This document shows positions 1 through 12,305 of a stretch of 64,000 nt of DNA, piece after piece (the first letter of the stretch is position 1; the number at the start of each line of letters is the position of its first letter). The DNA is from Tolypeutes matacus (taxonomy: Eukaryota > Chordata > Mammalia > Cingulata > Chlamyphoridae). The DNA is taken from contig JAKSZT010054304.1 of NCBI GenBank assembly GCA_026826555.1, positions 36,015,424 through 36,079,423 on the forward strand, read 5' to 3'. Under the pieces are notes generated by a model. That model worked only from the letters and a program-made list of their open reading frames with translations, was not told the origin of the DNA and did not search any database. Both the position numbers and the translations under genes were made by a program.

Positions 1-2405
1 GTGGGACAGGGCACACCTGGGGCAGGCTTCTATGGAATATGTAAGTGTTCATCTTGTCATAGCGTGCTATATCAGTGGGTGGAGACCCACACAATAAGTA
101 AGAAAATATCAAACTCCCATCATGGGGAGTCCTGCTATGTTGGCAATTAGAGGGACAAGAATCCCTTGAGAACATAGGTGGTGCCTATTAAAAGAAAACA
201 GACCAATAAGTCAAGCACTCGATATTATTGCAGTAACTATGAATCTTGTTCTTCAAAAACTGAAACTTAGTGGTTACCATAGGTTCCATGTGGAGGGTGA
301 GGAAAGAATAGAATAAATGGAACACAGGGCATTTTTAGGGCATTAGAATTGTTCTACATGATCTTGCAATAACAGATATAGGACACTTTAAATTTCATAA
401 ACACCTATCAAAGTGTATGATCCAAAATGTAAGCCATAATATAAACCATTGACCATGGTTAGTAGCAATGCTCCAATATTTATACATCAATTGTAACAAA
501 TGTACCATTCCCATGTAAAATGTTAGAGAAGAGGGGGGAAAGGGGAAGGGTGTTGAATATATGCAAATCCCCTATATTCTCTTTGTGACTTTTCTGGATC
601 CTAAATCTTCTTTGAATATAAACTGAAAATGATGATACTGGGGGAATATATGGAGGAAAATCTCACTGTACTTATAAGATAACAGATCATACAGTGATGA
701 AAGATACAATGTCTAAACAATTTTTTTAAATTTATTATTGAAAAATTTTAAATTTTTTTATTTTATTGCTTATTTCTAAAATTATTGTTTCATTTTCTTA
801 TTAATTTTATTTGGTTATTTTGTTGGCTTCATTTTTGGAGAGATTTTGGATCAAAGAAGGGTCACAAATGTGGCAGGGGAGGATCACTGGTACAGGGTGT
901 CAGTGATGAAGGGATGCATGGGAAGGTGTTCAACTGGGGCATGCCTCTAAGGCATGTGAATATGTTCAAGAGTTCATGGGGCATTGTCTGGGTGGGTGGA
1001 GATCCACATAATAATGGAAAGAGTATTGAATTTCCATCCTGGGGAGTTCTCCTACATTCTCTAATAGGACAACAAGAATCCCCCTAGTACAAATGCAGTG
1101 CCTAATGAAGGAAGACAGACCATTAGGCCAGACCCTTGATATTGATCATTGTACTTATGAACCTTTACTTGTGAGACTGAAACTTAGCCTAGTATTATAT
1201 ACTGCCTAAGAGTTACCTCCAGAAAGCCTCCTTGTTGCTTAAATGTGGCCTCTTTCTAAGCCAAACTCAGCATGTAAATGAACTACCTTCCCTACAGCGT
1301 GGAACATGACTCCTGGGGATGAGCCTCCTTGGAACCAAGGGATTATTACCGATGCCAAGTAGCAATGAATCTGGAAAAAACCTTGATCAAAAGGAGGAAA
1401 TGGTAAATTCAAATGAGTTTTTATGGCTGAGAGATTTTAAAGTGAGTCAGAAGGTCATTCCAGAGGTTAAGCTTATGCAAGTCTCAGCAGGATCTCATTG
1501 ACTGGCACAGTAAATAGTACCTCAAATAGGGGGACTCCTGAAGGCTCTAGAGACAGTCAGAAACAATAAGCGGTTTAGACAGCTCTGGAATTTGGCTCCC
1601 CAGTGTAATGGAGTTAGACTCATTTATAGGTTCTTATACATGACTCTTATCCACCTTTTATTTGAATGTACAATTAGCACTATGCTTGATAAATATATGT
1701 CCCAGAGAATTAAATCTTTGATCCGCCCATGTGCCAGTTATACCCTGAATTTCAGCAGAGTTGCAACACCTATTTTCCTGTTCATTGGACTCATCCAGGT
1801 CAACTAACAAGGAGATGATGATGGACAACACACATCCCAAGCAACAGAGAGTGTCTGCAACTGCAAGCAAGATCGTTCCATCCATCTGCCCCATGAGATC
1901 TAAGCTCTTTTTCAATTAGAAGCAAAGTGGGCATCACCATCCTAAAAGATTGGGGAATGAACAATGGACTAAATTAGACTTATTATTCTACTATAAACTT
2001 ATTATTATTCTAGCAATGAAACAACTCTTATTCATATAAAAGCAGTGGCCATCAGAGGTTCTAAAGAATGGGACAGAAGAATAGATGTAATATGGGGGCA
2101 CGTTAGGGACATTGGAGTTGTCCTGCATGACATTGCATTGACAGATACAGGCCACTATACATTTTGTCGTAACATAAAAAATTGTGTGGGACAGATTGTA
2201 AACCATAATGTAAACTGTAATCCATGGTTAGTGGCAATGTTTCAATATGTGTTCATCAATTTAAACAAATATACAATTATAATGAAGGATGTTATTGATG
2301 TGGGAAAGTGTGGGAGGGAGGGAGTGGGCATATGGGAACCCCTTATATTTTTCATGTAACATTTATATAACCCGAAGCTATCTTAAAAATAAAAAAAATT
2401 AAAAG
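1..2405 (+). repeat. Composite dispersed repeat, two tandem units (A-B, A-B)
   Basis: The segment contains two head-to-tail versions of the same unit. An A part (tail end at 1-75; full at about 620-985) is followed by a B part that starts at a shared word like GTGGGTGGAGATCCACA (about 78 and 990). B is internally deleted in the first unit (to about 620) and long in the second (990-2405). B ends in a stretch resembling an L1 3' end, then an A-rich tail near 2380-2405. I do not recognise a named family; it behaves like an L1-mobilised non-autonomous element. A third copy lies at 3393-5127. The left border is outside the window. Short open frames at 1319-1501 and 1592-1807 are in the same reading frame and resemble parts of a frame in the third copy. 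Confidence 0.7.
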
Positions 2406-3392
2406 TATAAAAACCTCCAGAGATGAAAGCCTGTGATCAGATGGCTTCACATGTGAATTTTCCAAACCATTCAAAGATGTTTTAATACCCATCTTGCTCA
2501 AGTTCTTCTAGAAAATTGAACAGGAATGAATGCTACCAAACTCATTCTATGAAGCCAACATCACCCTAATACCAAAACCAGATATAGATACTATGATAAA
2601 ATGAAATTACAGACCATATCTCTAATGAATATATATGCAAAAATCCTTAACAAGATACTTGCAAACCAAATCCAAAAGCACATTAAAAGAATTATACACC
2701 ACATTCAAGTGGATTTTATCCCAGGTATGGAAGCGTTGTTCACCACAAGAAATCAATTAGTGTAATAAACCACATTGATAAATTGAAGACAAAAAATCAC
2801 ATGATCCTCTTGATTAATGCAGAAAAGGCATTTGACAAAAGACATCACCTTTTCCTGATAAAAACTCTCTAAAAGATAGGAATAGAAGGAAGCATTTTCA
2901 AAATGGCAAAGTTCATATATGAAAAAGGTACAGCTAGCATTGCCTGCAATGGTGAAAGACTGAGAGCTTTCCCAATGAGATCAGGAAGAAGACAAGGATG
3001 CCCACTGCCACCATTATTATAAAATACACCACTAGAAGTTCTAGCTAGAGCAATTAAACTAGATAAAGAAATAAAAGTCACCCAAATAATAAAAGAAGTA
3101 AAATTTTCACTTTATGCATATGATATGATCTTATGTCTAGAAGATCCTAAAAATCCACAACAAAGCTGCTAAATTAATAGACAAGGTCAGCAAAGTGGTG
3201 GGATGCAAGATTAATAGGTAAAAATCAATAGCCTTTCTATAAACTGATGTGCAATCTGAGGAGGGAATCAGAAAAAAAAATTCATTTATAATAGCGACTA
3301 AAACAATCAAATATTTAAGAATAAACTTAACCAAGGACATAAAGGTTCTGTATTCAGAAAACTGCAAAACACTGCTAAAAGAAACCAAAGAA
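2406..3392 (+). pseudogene. L1 ORF2 fragment, reverse transcriptase part (5' piece)
   Basis: Translation in shifting frames gives the order of L1 ORF2 reverse transcriptase: the '[17 protein letters not shown]' stretch, then a segment like 'LINAEKAFDK', then the catalytic box degraded to L-Y-A-Y-D near 3110-3130. Multiple stops and frameshifts make it dead. It continues at 5144 after the composite repeat that splits it. The L1 is sense-oriented and is interrupted exactly at a 16-bp duplicated target (3377-3392). Its own 5' end is hidden behind the repeat at 1-2405, so it is either truncated or split there too. Confidence 0.85.
3377..3392. repeat. Target-site duplication, left copy (AAAAGAAACCAAAGAA)
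   Basis: This 16-bp word recurs at 5128-5143. Deleting one copy together with the sequence between them restores a continuous L1 ORF2, so this is the target-site duplication of the 3393-5127 insertion. The length and A-rich character fit the L1 endonuclease machinery. Confidence 0.92.
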
Positions 3393-5127
3393 CATTTGAA
3401 CACATTTATATGCCTTATATGTATGCCCAGGTGAACTTCCTCCCATGTATCCCTCATCACTGACACCCCACACAAATGATCCTCCTCTGTCATAATTGTA
3501 ACCCTTCTGTGATCAAAAACTTCTTCCAAAATGGAGCCAACAAAATAACCAGATACAATTAATAAGAAAATGAAACAATAATTATAGTTTTAAAAGTAAC
3601 AATTAAAATACAATTTTTTAAAAATTTGGAATAATAAAAAATAGTGAAAAATATCATAAAAAATAATTTTTTGACATTATGTCTTTCATCACTGTAAGAT
3701 TTGATGTCTTGTATGTATAGTGACATTGTCTTCTGTTTATTCCCCCAGTGTCTTACTTTTTTTATTTTGTCTTCAAAGAAGTTTAGGTTACAGAAAAGTC
3801 ACATACAGAATATAGGGGATTCCCATATAACCAGCATCCTCCCCCTTTCACAGTGGGTGGAAATCCACACAATAACTGAAAGAATATCAAATTCCCATCC
3901 TGGGGAGCTCTACTACATTCTCTAATGGAACAAAAGAATCCCCTGAGTACAGGGGCAAGTGACTAGTGAAGGAAGATGATCCATGGATGGTACACTAATA
4001 TTGATGACTGTATTTATGAACCTTTACTTTTAAAATTGAAACTTAGCCTAGTATTATAGGGTACCTAAGATTTACCACTTGAGAGCCTCCTTGTTGCTCA
4101 AAGGTGACCTCTTTCTAAATGAAACTCAGCATATAAATGCATTACCTTCCCCCCAGTTTGGGACATGACTCCTGGGGATGAGCCTCCCTAGCATTGACAG
4201 ATTACTACCAAGCATCAACTAGCAATGCAACTGGAAAAAAACTTGACCAAAAGGGGGAAAAGGTAAAGACAAATGAGGTTATATGGCTAAGAGACTTCAA
4301 AGAGAGTAGGAAGGTCATTCCAGAGGTTACACTTATGCACTTAAATATGGCTCTTCTGACTCTTCTACTTGAACCTATAATTAGTACTAGGGTTGATAGG
4401 TGTACATCCAAGAGACTAAAATCTTTGGGTTATCCATGTGTCAGCTGGGCCCTGAATCACAGCAGAGTTGCAACACCTACTCTCCAGTTCATGGACTCAC
4501 CCAGGACAACTAACAAGGAGATGATGATGGAAATCAATCATCCCAAGGAACCAAGAAAGTCTACAACTGCAAGCAAAATAGTCCCATCCATCTGCCCCAT
4601 GGGATCGAAGGCCCCCTCAATTAGAGGTGGGGTGAGCATCACCATCCCAGAATCCTCAGGATTGGGGAATGAGCTATGGACTAAAGTAGATTTACTGATA
4701 TTCTACTATAGATTTATTGTGATTCTAGCAATGGAAGAAATTATATCATTGATGTGGAGGCAGAGGCCACTGGAGGCTCTGAGGGCAAGGAGAGAGAAAA
4801 ACAGGTGTAATACGGGGGCATTTTCAGGAGTTGGGAATTGGCCTGAATGACATTACAATGACAGATACAGGATATTACATATCTTGCCATAGCTTACATT
4901 TTGTGCGGGAGAGAGTGTATATTACAATGTAAACTATAAACAATGCTTAGTGGCAAAGCTCCAAAATGTTTTCATTAATTTTAACAAATGTACCCTACTG
5001 ATGAAGGATGTTGTTAATGTGGGAAAGTGTGGGAGACATAGGGAGCAAGCATGTGGGAGTGCCCTATATTTTAATGTAACATTTATGTAATCTAAGTATC
5101 TTTAAATATATATTGAGAGAGAGAAAA
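3393..5127 (+). mobile_element. Composite repeat, retroposed copy with inverted 5' part
   Basis: Third copy of the repeat seen at 1-2405, inserted into an L1 and flanked by 16-bp TSDs. From 3393 to about 3855 it matches the reverse complement of 545-970 (unit tail plus A part). From about 3855 to 5127 it matches the B part in direct orientation and ends in an A-rich tail. A 5' inversion joined to a direct 3' part is the signature of twin priming during L1-type target-primed reverse transcription. The inverted part includes the tail of a preceding unit, so the transcribed source was already a tandem array. An open frame of 218 codons lies at 4194-4850. Confidence 0.85.
4194..4850 (+). other. 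218-codon open frame inside the composite repeat
   Basis: One of the longest ATG-initiated open frames in the window. It starts with MTDYYQAS and is moderately basic and Ser/Thr-rich, with no domain I recognise and no signal peptide or transmembrane segment I would trust. The same frame is partly preserved in the copy at 1319-1807, where residues such as LDQK, WLRDF and KVIPEV recur, but that copy carries stops and an inserted stretch. The protein similarity is no better than the DNA similarity would give, so it may be a chance open frame in a repeat. I do not call it a gene. Confidence 0.3.
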
Positions 5128-5143
5128 AAAAGAAACCAAAGAA
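5128..5143. repeat. Target-site duplication, right copy
   Basis: Matches 3377-3392 base for base and directly follows the A-rich tail of the composite repeat. The host L1 resumes immediately afterwards with ORF2 sequence. Confidence 0.92.
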
Positions 5144-7375
5144 GAAAAATGGAAGGACATTCAGTTTTTATGGGTTGTAAGATTAAATATCATTAACATG
5201 TCAATTCTACCCAAATAGATTTACAGATTCAATGCAATCCCAATAAAAATCCAAACATCCATTTTTGCAGAAATCGAAAAGCCAATTATCTTATTTATTT
5301 AGAAGGGTAAGGAGCCCCGAATAGCCAAAAATGTCTTTAAAAAGAAGAACAAAGTTGGAGGACTCTCACTTCCTGACTTCAGAGCATATTACTTAGTTAC
5401 AGTGATAAAAGCAGCATGGTACTGGCATGAAGACAGACAGATTGACCAATCAAACCAAACTGAGAATCCAGACATAGACTCTCACATCTATGGTCAAGTG
5501 ATTTTTGAAAGATTCTAAAGCCCACACAGCTGGGCCAGAACAGTCTATTCAACAAATGGTGCTGGGAGAACTGGAGAGCCATATCCGAAAGAAAGAAAGA
5601 AGACCCCTGTCTCAGACCTTATACAAAAATTAACTCAAAATAGATCAAGGGCCTAAATATAAAAGTGACAAAGATTAAACTCATAGAAGAAAATGAAGGA
5701 AAACATATTCAAGATCTTGTGGTAAGTGGTAGTTTCTTAAACCTTATACCCAAAGCATAAGCAACAAAAGAAAAAAATAGATAAATGGGACCTCCTCAAA
5801 ATTAAACACTTTTACACCTCAAGGGACTTTGTCAAAATTGTGAAAAGGCAGCCGCCTCAATGGGAGAAAATATTTGGCAATCATATATCTGGTATATGAT
5901 TAATATCCATGGTATATGAAGAGATCATGCAACTCAACAATAAAAAGACAAACTATCTGGTTAAAAAATGGGCAAAAGACTTTAAAAGCCAATTGTCCAA
6001 AGAAGAAATGCAAATGGTGATGAAACACATAAAAAATGCTCAACATCAGTAGTGATTAGGGCAATACAAATCAAAACTACATTGGGATATCATTTCACAC
6101 CTATTAGACTGCAACTATTAAAGTCAGAAAACTGTAAATGTTGGAGAGGATGTGGAGAGTTAGGAACACTTATTCACTGTTGGTGGGAATGTAGAATGGC
6201 ACAGCCACTGTGGAGGACTGTTTGCCAGTTCCTAAGGAAGTTGAATACAGTCTTGCCAGGTGTTTGATCAATATCATTGCTAGGTATATACCCAGAAAAA
6301 CTGAAAGCAGTGAAACGAAAAGACATCTGCCCAACAATGTTCATAGCAGCGTTATTCATGATTGCCAAAAGTTGAAAACAAGCCAGGTTGATGAGTGGAT
6401 AAACAAATTGTGCTGTATACACACAATGGAATGTTGTGCAGCTTTTTTTTTTTTTTTTAAGATTTTATTTATTTATTCATTTATCCCCCCCATGCTGCTT
6501 GTGCTCGCTGGGTCAGCTAACCATGCCATGCAGGCGGGCTTGCCTTCACCAGGAGGCCCCGGAAACCGAACCCGGGGCCTCCCATATGGTAAACGGGAGC
6601 CCTACTGATTGAGCCACAGCCGCTTCCATGTTGTGCAGCTTTAAGAAGAAATGAAGTCGTGAAGCATATGACAACAAGGATGAACCTGGAGGACATTACG
6701 TTGAGCGGAGCAAGCCAGTCACAAAAGGACAAATACTGTATGACTGCACTTTCATGAACTAAATATATTATGTAAACTCATAGAATTAATAATTAGAATA
6801 TAGATCATCAGAAAATAGAATAAGGGTAGAGAGTGGAAAGCTGGTGTTTAATCTGTGTAAAATTGGCTGAAAAGTTGTTTGTAAATCTTTGGAAATGAAT
6901 GGAAATGGTAAGCATGCATCCTGCTGCTTGTGTCTAGCTGAAATATTATATGGGCATGACAGTGGTTGAAAAAAAAAAGCCCAAGGACATTTATATTACT
7001 AGAAAGAAAGCTAAAAAAATGTAACATGGGACTTTATAAAATAGTGAAACCTCATGTAAAATAGAATATGGGTGGTGTTGCATATATAAGACTTTTTTTT
7101 ACAAATTAAACTAGAGAGAAAGGAACAGAATAGCAGCTGTGTACAGTAAGGGAAGCACACAGAGATTGAGAGGTGATGAGTTTTGTTTGTTCGGTTGATT
7201 GGTTTTTGTTTTTTAATATTATTATTATTACTGCAATAATGAAAATGCTCTAAAAAAGATTGAAGTGATGAAAGCTCAAGTATGTGATTATAATGAATAC
7301 CATTGATTGTATGCTTTTGTATGGATTTATGTTTTGTTAATATGTATCAATAACATTGATTTGTTAAAAAAATTC
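5144..7375 (+). pseudogene. L1 ORF2 C-terminal part and 3' UTR (3' piece of split L1)
   Basis: Continues the L1 of 2406-3392. The sequence runs through the region after the polymerase domain and the C-terminal segment with a Cys/His-like cluster near 6140-6200 (C-K-C-W, H-C-W-W-E-C), the usual end of L1 ORF2p. A 3' UTR then runs to an A-rich end near 7365. Frameshifts and stops are frequent. A minus-strand DAS SINE interrupts it at 6446-6627. The UTR has the same layout as those at 14560-15170 and 29745-31370. Confidence 0.82.
6446..6627 (-). mobile_element. DAS-type tRNA-derived SINE (minus strand)
   Basis: Read on the minus strand it opens with GGAAGCGGCTGTGGCTCAAT, carries a B-box-like segment around 6555-6575, and ends in TAAATAAATAAAATCTT plus an A tail (a T run on the plus strand near 6443-6459). 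The head resembles a tRNA-Ala gene, as known for armadillo DAS SINEs. TSDs ATGTTGTGCAGCTTT flank it at 6431-6445 and 6628-6642. It sits in ORF2/3' UTR of the host L1 and is therefore younger. Transcription would be from an internal RNA polymerase III promoter; activity is not implied. Confidence 0.9.
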
Positions 7376-7979
7376 TTCCAATATCCCTTTGGCCAGGATG
7401 GAATCACCTGAACCAACACAGGTGGAAAGCAGGCTAGAAAACATAACCTCCTATGTTCCAAGGAGGACCATTGAACATATAATATTGTCTCAGCTACATT
7501 ATCCACTGGTTGAGTTTGTTGAGTGGGATTAGCTTCTCTGACAAAAACACATGATTAACACATGCCCCATAAGCATGGCTGATATGATTACTATGAATGT
7601 ATTTATGGATAGAAAGTGTTCGCAAAACCCAGGAAAGAAGATATTTGCAGGTTATTCATTTACAAGGAAAGCTAATAGAGTGGGTATGACCACATAATAC
7701 CTTCCTCATAAAAATATTAAAATAGAAAAATAGCATTTTTTACCAGTGAAACTGGAAATAGTGTGGTCTAGGAAAAGTACAAGGACTAATATAAAAGAAC
7801 AAATAAAAATATCGCTTTCCCCATTACCTGCAGAGAGAAAGCTATACCTGGCAAAAGGGAGATATTAATTTTTTTAAAAAGACAGAAAGACAGAAAAGAA
7901 ATTTAAAGTAAAATAGTGTTCTAATGAAATAAAACTCATTTGTACATTCTTAATCTCATAAAACTAATATTATCAAAAT
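7376..7979. other. Unassigned AT-rich sequence
   Basis: I see no convincing open frame, RNA gene or named repeat here. It lies between the tail of the first L1 and the target site of the next one. Confidence 0.5.
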
Positions 7980-8863
7980 TCACTTAGGATTTCTATATTA
8001 ATTAAGCATTAATTCCCCATTCCCTACCCCTAATCCAACCCCTGGTAACCTGTAATCTTGATTCTAACTTTGTGAATTTACTTTTTCTAATTAATTTATA
8101 TTAGTGAGCTCATCAAGTGTGTGTCATTTTGTGTTTGGCTCATTTCACTCAGCATAATGTCTTCAAGTTTCATCCATGTTGTCACATGTATCATGAGTTC
8201 ATTCCTTTTTACAGCTGAATAATATGCCATTGTATGTATATACTACATTTTATATATCCTTTCATCCATTGAGGGACACTTGATTTGCTTCTATCTTTTC
8301 TCAATCTTGAATAATACCATTATGAACATTGGTGTACAAATATCTGTTCAAGTCTCTGCTTTCAATTCTTTTGGATTAAGACCTAGTAGAGAGTTTGCTG
8401 GGTTATATGATAGTTATATACTTAGCTTCCTGAGGACCTGCCAAAATGTCTCCCTCATTGGCTGCACCACTTTACATTCCTGCTAGCAATGAATGAGAGT
8501 TCCTATTTCTCCATAGCCTCTCCAACAATTTTGTGAGTGTAATCAATGGCACTGAAGTATATATGTGAATGTGGTTCAAAGGTCATATACATGTTACTAG
8601 AATTAAAATTAAAGAATAAAACATATGACTGTACAGCACAGTGACCCCTACTGTTAATGATGGATTATAGCTAATAGTACAATTATAAAAATATTATTTC
8701 ATGAATTATAGCAAATGTACCACACAAATGTAACAAGAGTACCACATTAAATGCAAAGTGCCAACAATAGGGGGGCATATGTGAATGTTGTATTTTTTAC
8801 ATGATTTTTCTGTAAACCTACAACTTCTCTAATTTAAAAAGAAATAAAAAATCACTTAGGATT
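7980..8863 (+). mobile_element. Twin-primed L1 insertion with TSDs
   Basis: TCACTTAGGATT occurs at 7980-7991 and again at 8852-8863. Between them, 7992 to about 8545 is the antisense of L1 ORF2 C-terminal sequence, and about 8560-8851 is the sense-strand L1 3' UTR, ending in an A-rich tail. That is a 5' inversion typical of twin priming. The intervening ORF2/UTR sequence is lost at the junction near 8550. It is about 860 bp long and non-coding. Confidence 0.9.
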
Positions 8864-11224
8864 GTCTTTACCAACCCACCAGAAATCATATTGGTCCACT
8901 ACATTAATGGTATCATGCTCATAGGACCTAGTTAGCAGCTGACTTGGGTACCATAAATGTTTTACTAAGACATGCATGTTGCAGCATGTAGCAAAACTCC
9001 ATGTAATTACAGAGGCCTGCCCCTCAGTGCAGTTGTCTGTCAGAATGTTTTCTGAAGTGAAATGAAAGTTGTTGCAGTTTTGAGCTACTTTGAATTTTGG
9101 AAGGAACACATGTTATTTTAATTTTGTTTATAAAACCTTACTTATAATACTAAGACTATTTACTAAATAACTCAGAAAATTGCCAGTATTGGTTGGGACC
9201 CAGAAAAGAGAGTCCTCCGTGGAATACAGGTCTGTTATATGGTGATTATGACACTCAGTCAAATAATGCCTGAAGTGAATGTTTCTGATTAGCATGCATT
9301 ATGGAGTCCTGGCACTCCTAATCACAGTAGCGTCTCCTTAGATTTTGGAACAAATTCTGTTCTCTGTAAGAAGTAAATATTCCCCTTTGAAAAATCAGCT
9401 CTTCACTTGCTATTGGGCTCCAGAAAATAATATGCTTCCAAAAGCAAAAATTAGATGCTTTTAATATTACAAACCAACTGAGAGGTGACCTGAAAGAGAG
9501 TAGGGGGAGAGACAGCTTGTGGGCACTCTTCACACAGCAAACATTGTTTCCCACTTTCCCTGGAAGGACAAATGCTTTCTACCTCCTGAAATCAGAGATT
9601 CACTCCAATTTATGGACAGCAGTATATATGTGTGTATATATATCTATATATGGAGAGGGAGAGAGAAAGAGAGATTTAGATAAAATACTTGGTTTAGATA
9701 AAATATTGGGATGGAAATTTTGGAATAGACATGTAAATGCTTACTCAAAACCCTTCAGCAGTGACAGTTTGTGATTAGGTGGAAACACAATCTACTCTTC
9801 TGTCAGTGAGCCTCTTTCCCCAGCCAACCTATGTTTTCTTAAAGGCTTCCATGGTGGCAGTGATGGGAGTTATGTATTTTCTCAAATAATTATATTCACG
9901 AAGTCTGATTGGACTACTACCAGTTCTAATGTTGATTTGGCCAACAGCAGAGACCAATGGCTAATCACTAAGAGAGCACTGTCTATCAAAGAATCCAGTC
10001 AATCACCAGACCCTTTATTTCATTAAAGGTATATCAATGCTTTCCTCACATATTATATTTAATATGGATCTGGAAAGGATTTCATGAGCTAAAGTAAAAA
10101 GACTAACTGATGATAGTTTTTTAAAAAATATTTCAATATTGTTTTAGTTTTCAAATAAAAACATTTAATAAAAATCAATTTTAGAAAGACAAAATGAGAT
10201 ATTATTTGATCCTATATTTTATCTTTTGTTTTAATTTTGTTACATATTCTGCCTTTGTGAAGAGGAAGGAGAAGAATGTGGCAGCACTTAAGAGTGTCAG
10301 CTATAGAAAGCTTGTTAAACTATGTTCAATAATTCTCTGAAATTTGCCAATACCTAATACTTCATATTTCATTGTTACACAAGATCTATCCACAAAATTA
10401 GTCATAATTCCTACATAAGAGCTAAATAACATATTCCCAAAATCCAAAGGAAATTCTACAGACACTTTTCTACATGAACGCATTTATTGAGTACCTACTC
10501 TTTTTGGCACTGTTCAACATGCAGAGGAAGTACTTCTCTAAAAGTTCTCATAGACTAGTTGGATAAGACAAAACAGATAAACAGACTATTCCAAAAATAG
10601 TGTAAAGTTTGTATGATGAAAGGAAGTTCTACAAGTTTAACACTTACATGTAAGCTTTGAAAAAATTACAGATGAATTATCTCTGCTCCTTTGTTTTCCC
10701 TCCCCAAAAAGTGGTCTTAAATAACTGCAGCACATCTGTATAAAATAATAATAATAAATATAAAATAAACATCTCAATTGACAGGACAACTAAAGCATAG
10801 AAACTGTGACTATAGCAGCTGGCTCGAAACTCAAGGGCAAAACAAATACAATCCTTTCATAGAACAATCTCTTATCCATAAGGACAACCAGAGTAGGTAT
10901 CGAGTAGTGATACATGACGTGAAATAAGTATCCTTGTTCTGTGCAAAGGAATAAGGACTCTATTTGATACGCTTCTAGTTCTCTGAGTGCACTGGATTTA
11001 TGCTTAATTCCACAGAAACATGGTGAGGTAACTTCAAATAAAAAAGAAGTAAACAGTATGCTTGTAATTTTTTTTTTAATTGATCAGTAACCATCTGTAT
11101 TTTATAGGTTTTATTCATACTTAGGCATGGTTAATAATCTGAAGATATGACCTTCTGATATTTTGCATACATTTATTTAAACCACTTCCACCTGGTCACT
11201 TTTTCCCCAGCCCATTACAGATTG
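8864..11224. other. Unassigned intergenic sequence with short simple repeats
   Basis: No element recognised. There is a TA/TG-rich tract followed by a GA-rich tract at about 9626-9675, and a short AAT run at about 10741-10765. Small open frames on both strands show no recognisable domain. Confidence 0.45.
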
Positions 11225-12060
11225 GTAATTTTTAAAAATACACTTAACATGAAACCTTTTATATGAAATATATATCCACCTAATATTTCCATTTTTAACC
11301 ACATTGAAATATATAATTTGGTGCTGTTAATTTTGTTCACAACAGTGTGCTAGCATCACCACCCATCCAGTATCAAAACTTTTCCATCATTCCAAAAAGA
11401 ATCTCTGTAAATTTTAAGCCTTTACTCCGTAGCCCTAGCCCCAACTCAGACTGGTGATCTATATTCTAGATTCTGACTCTTATGAGTTTGCTTATTTTAA
11501 TTATTTAATATCAGTGAGATCATACAATATTTGTCATTTTATGTCTCACTTATTTCACACAACATGTTGTCTTCAAGTTTTTCCATGTTGTTGCAAGTAT
11601 CAGAACTTCATTCCTTTTTACAGCTGAATAATATTTCACTGTGAATATGCCACATTTGTTTATCCATTAATGGGTTGATGGACACTTGGGTTACTTCCAT
11701 ATATTGGTAATTGTGAATAATGGTCTTATGAACATCAGTGTGCAAATACATGCTTTCAATTCTTTTAGGTATATACCTAGAGGTGGGATTGCCAAATCAT
11801 ATATTATTCTATATTTAACTTTCTGAGGAACGGCCAAACTGTCTTCCACAGTGGCTGCAACATTTTACATCTCCACCAGTAATAAAAGAATGTTCCTATT
11901 CTTCTACATCCTCTCCAACACTTGTTATTTTCTGTTTTTTTTTTTTTTTTTTAGTAGTTCCATTCTAGTGGGTATGAAATGTTATCTCATTGTGGTTTTG
12001 ATTTGCATCTGTTCATTTTATAAATTCATCTTTTACTTGATTCACCTTTTGTTTCTTCAT
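11225..12060 (-). pseudogene. L1 ORF2 3' end and UTR, antisense
   Basis: The reverse complement shows the standard L1 order: end of ORF2p (the stretch around 11870-12030 resembles the same L1 region at 13900-14130), then 3' UTR down to about 11225. A T18 run at 11937-11954 interrupts it. It is an old and heavily substituted fragment. Confidence 0.75.
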
Positions 12061-12305
12061 TAGTAAATACTTCATTAAAGAGAAATAATTACACAATAAT
12101 TTTCTGATAACCAGTGTTTGAATGAATAACTTATTTTAACAGTGAATATATCTTAATGCCATAAATGTTAATGTTCATTGATCCAGCAAATCTTATAGAT
12201 ATGTTATACTTTGTATCCATCAAAAATCATCAAATCACACCTTTGAAAGATAAAATTTAAAAGTTTAGAACTTCTATTTCAAACACTATGGAAAACTACC
12301 TTAGG

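Noticed and set aside
4194..4850. 218-codon frame as a host gene
   Set aside because: It lies wholly in a repeated, TSD-flanked insertion, lacks a recognisable domain, and is interrupted in another copy.
6052..6608. Frames spanning L1 and the SINE
   Set aside because: They are stitched from ORF2 remnant and minus-strand SINE sequence; not a gene.
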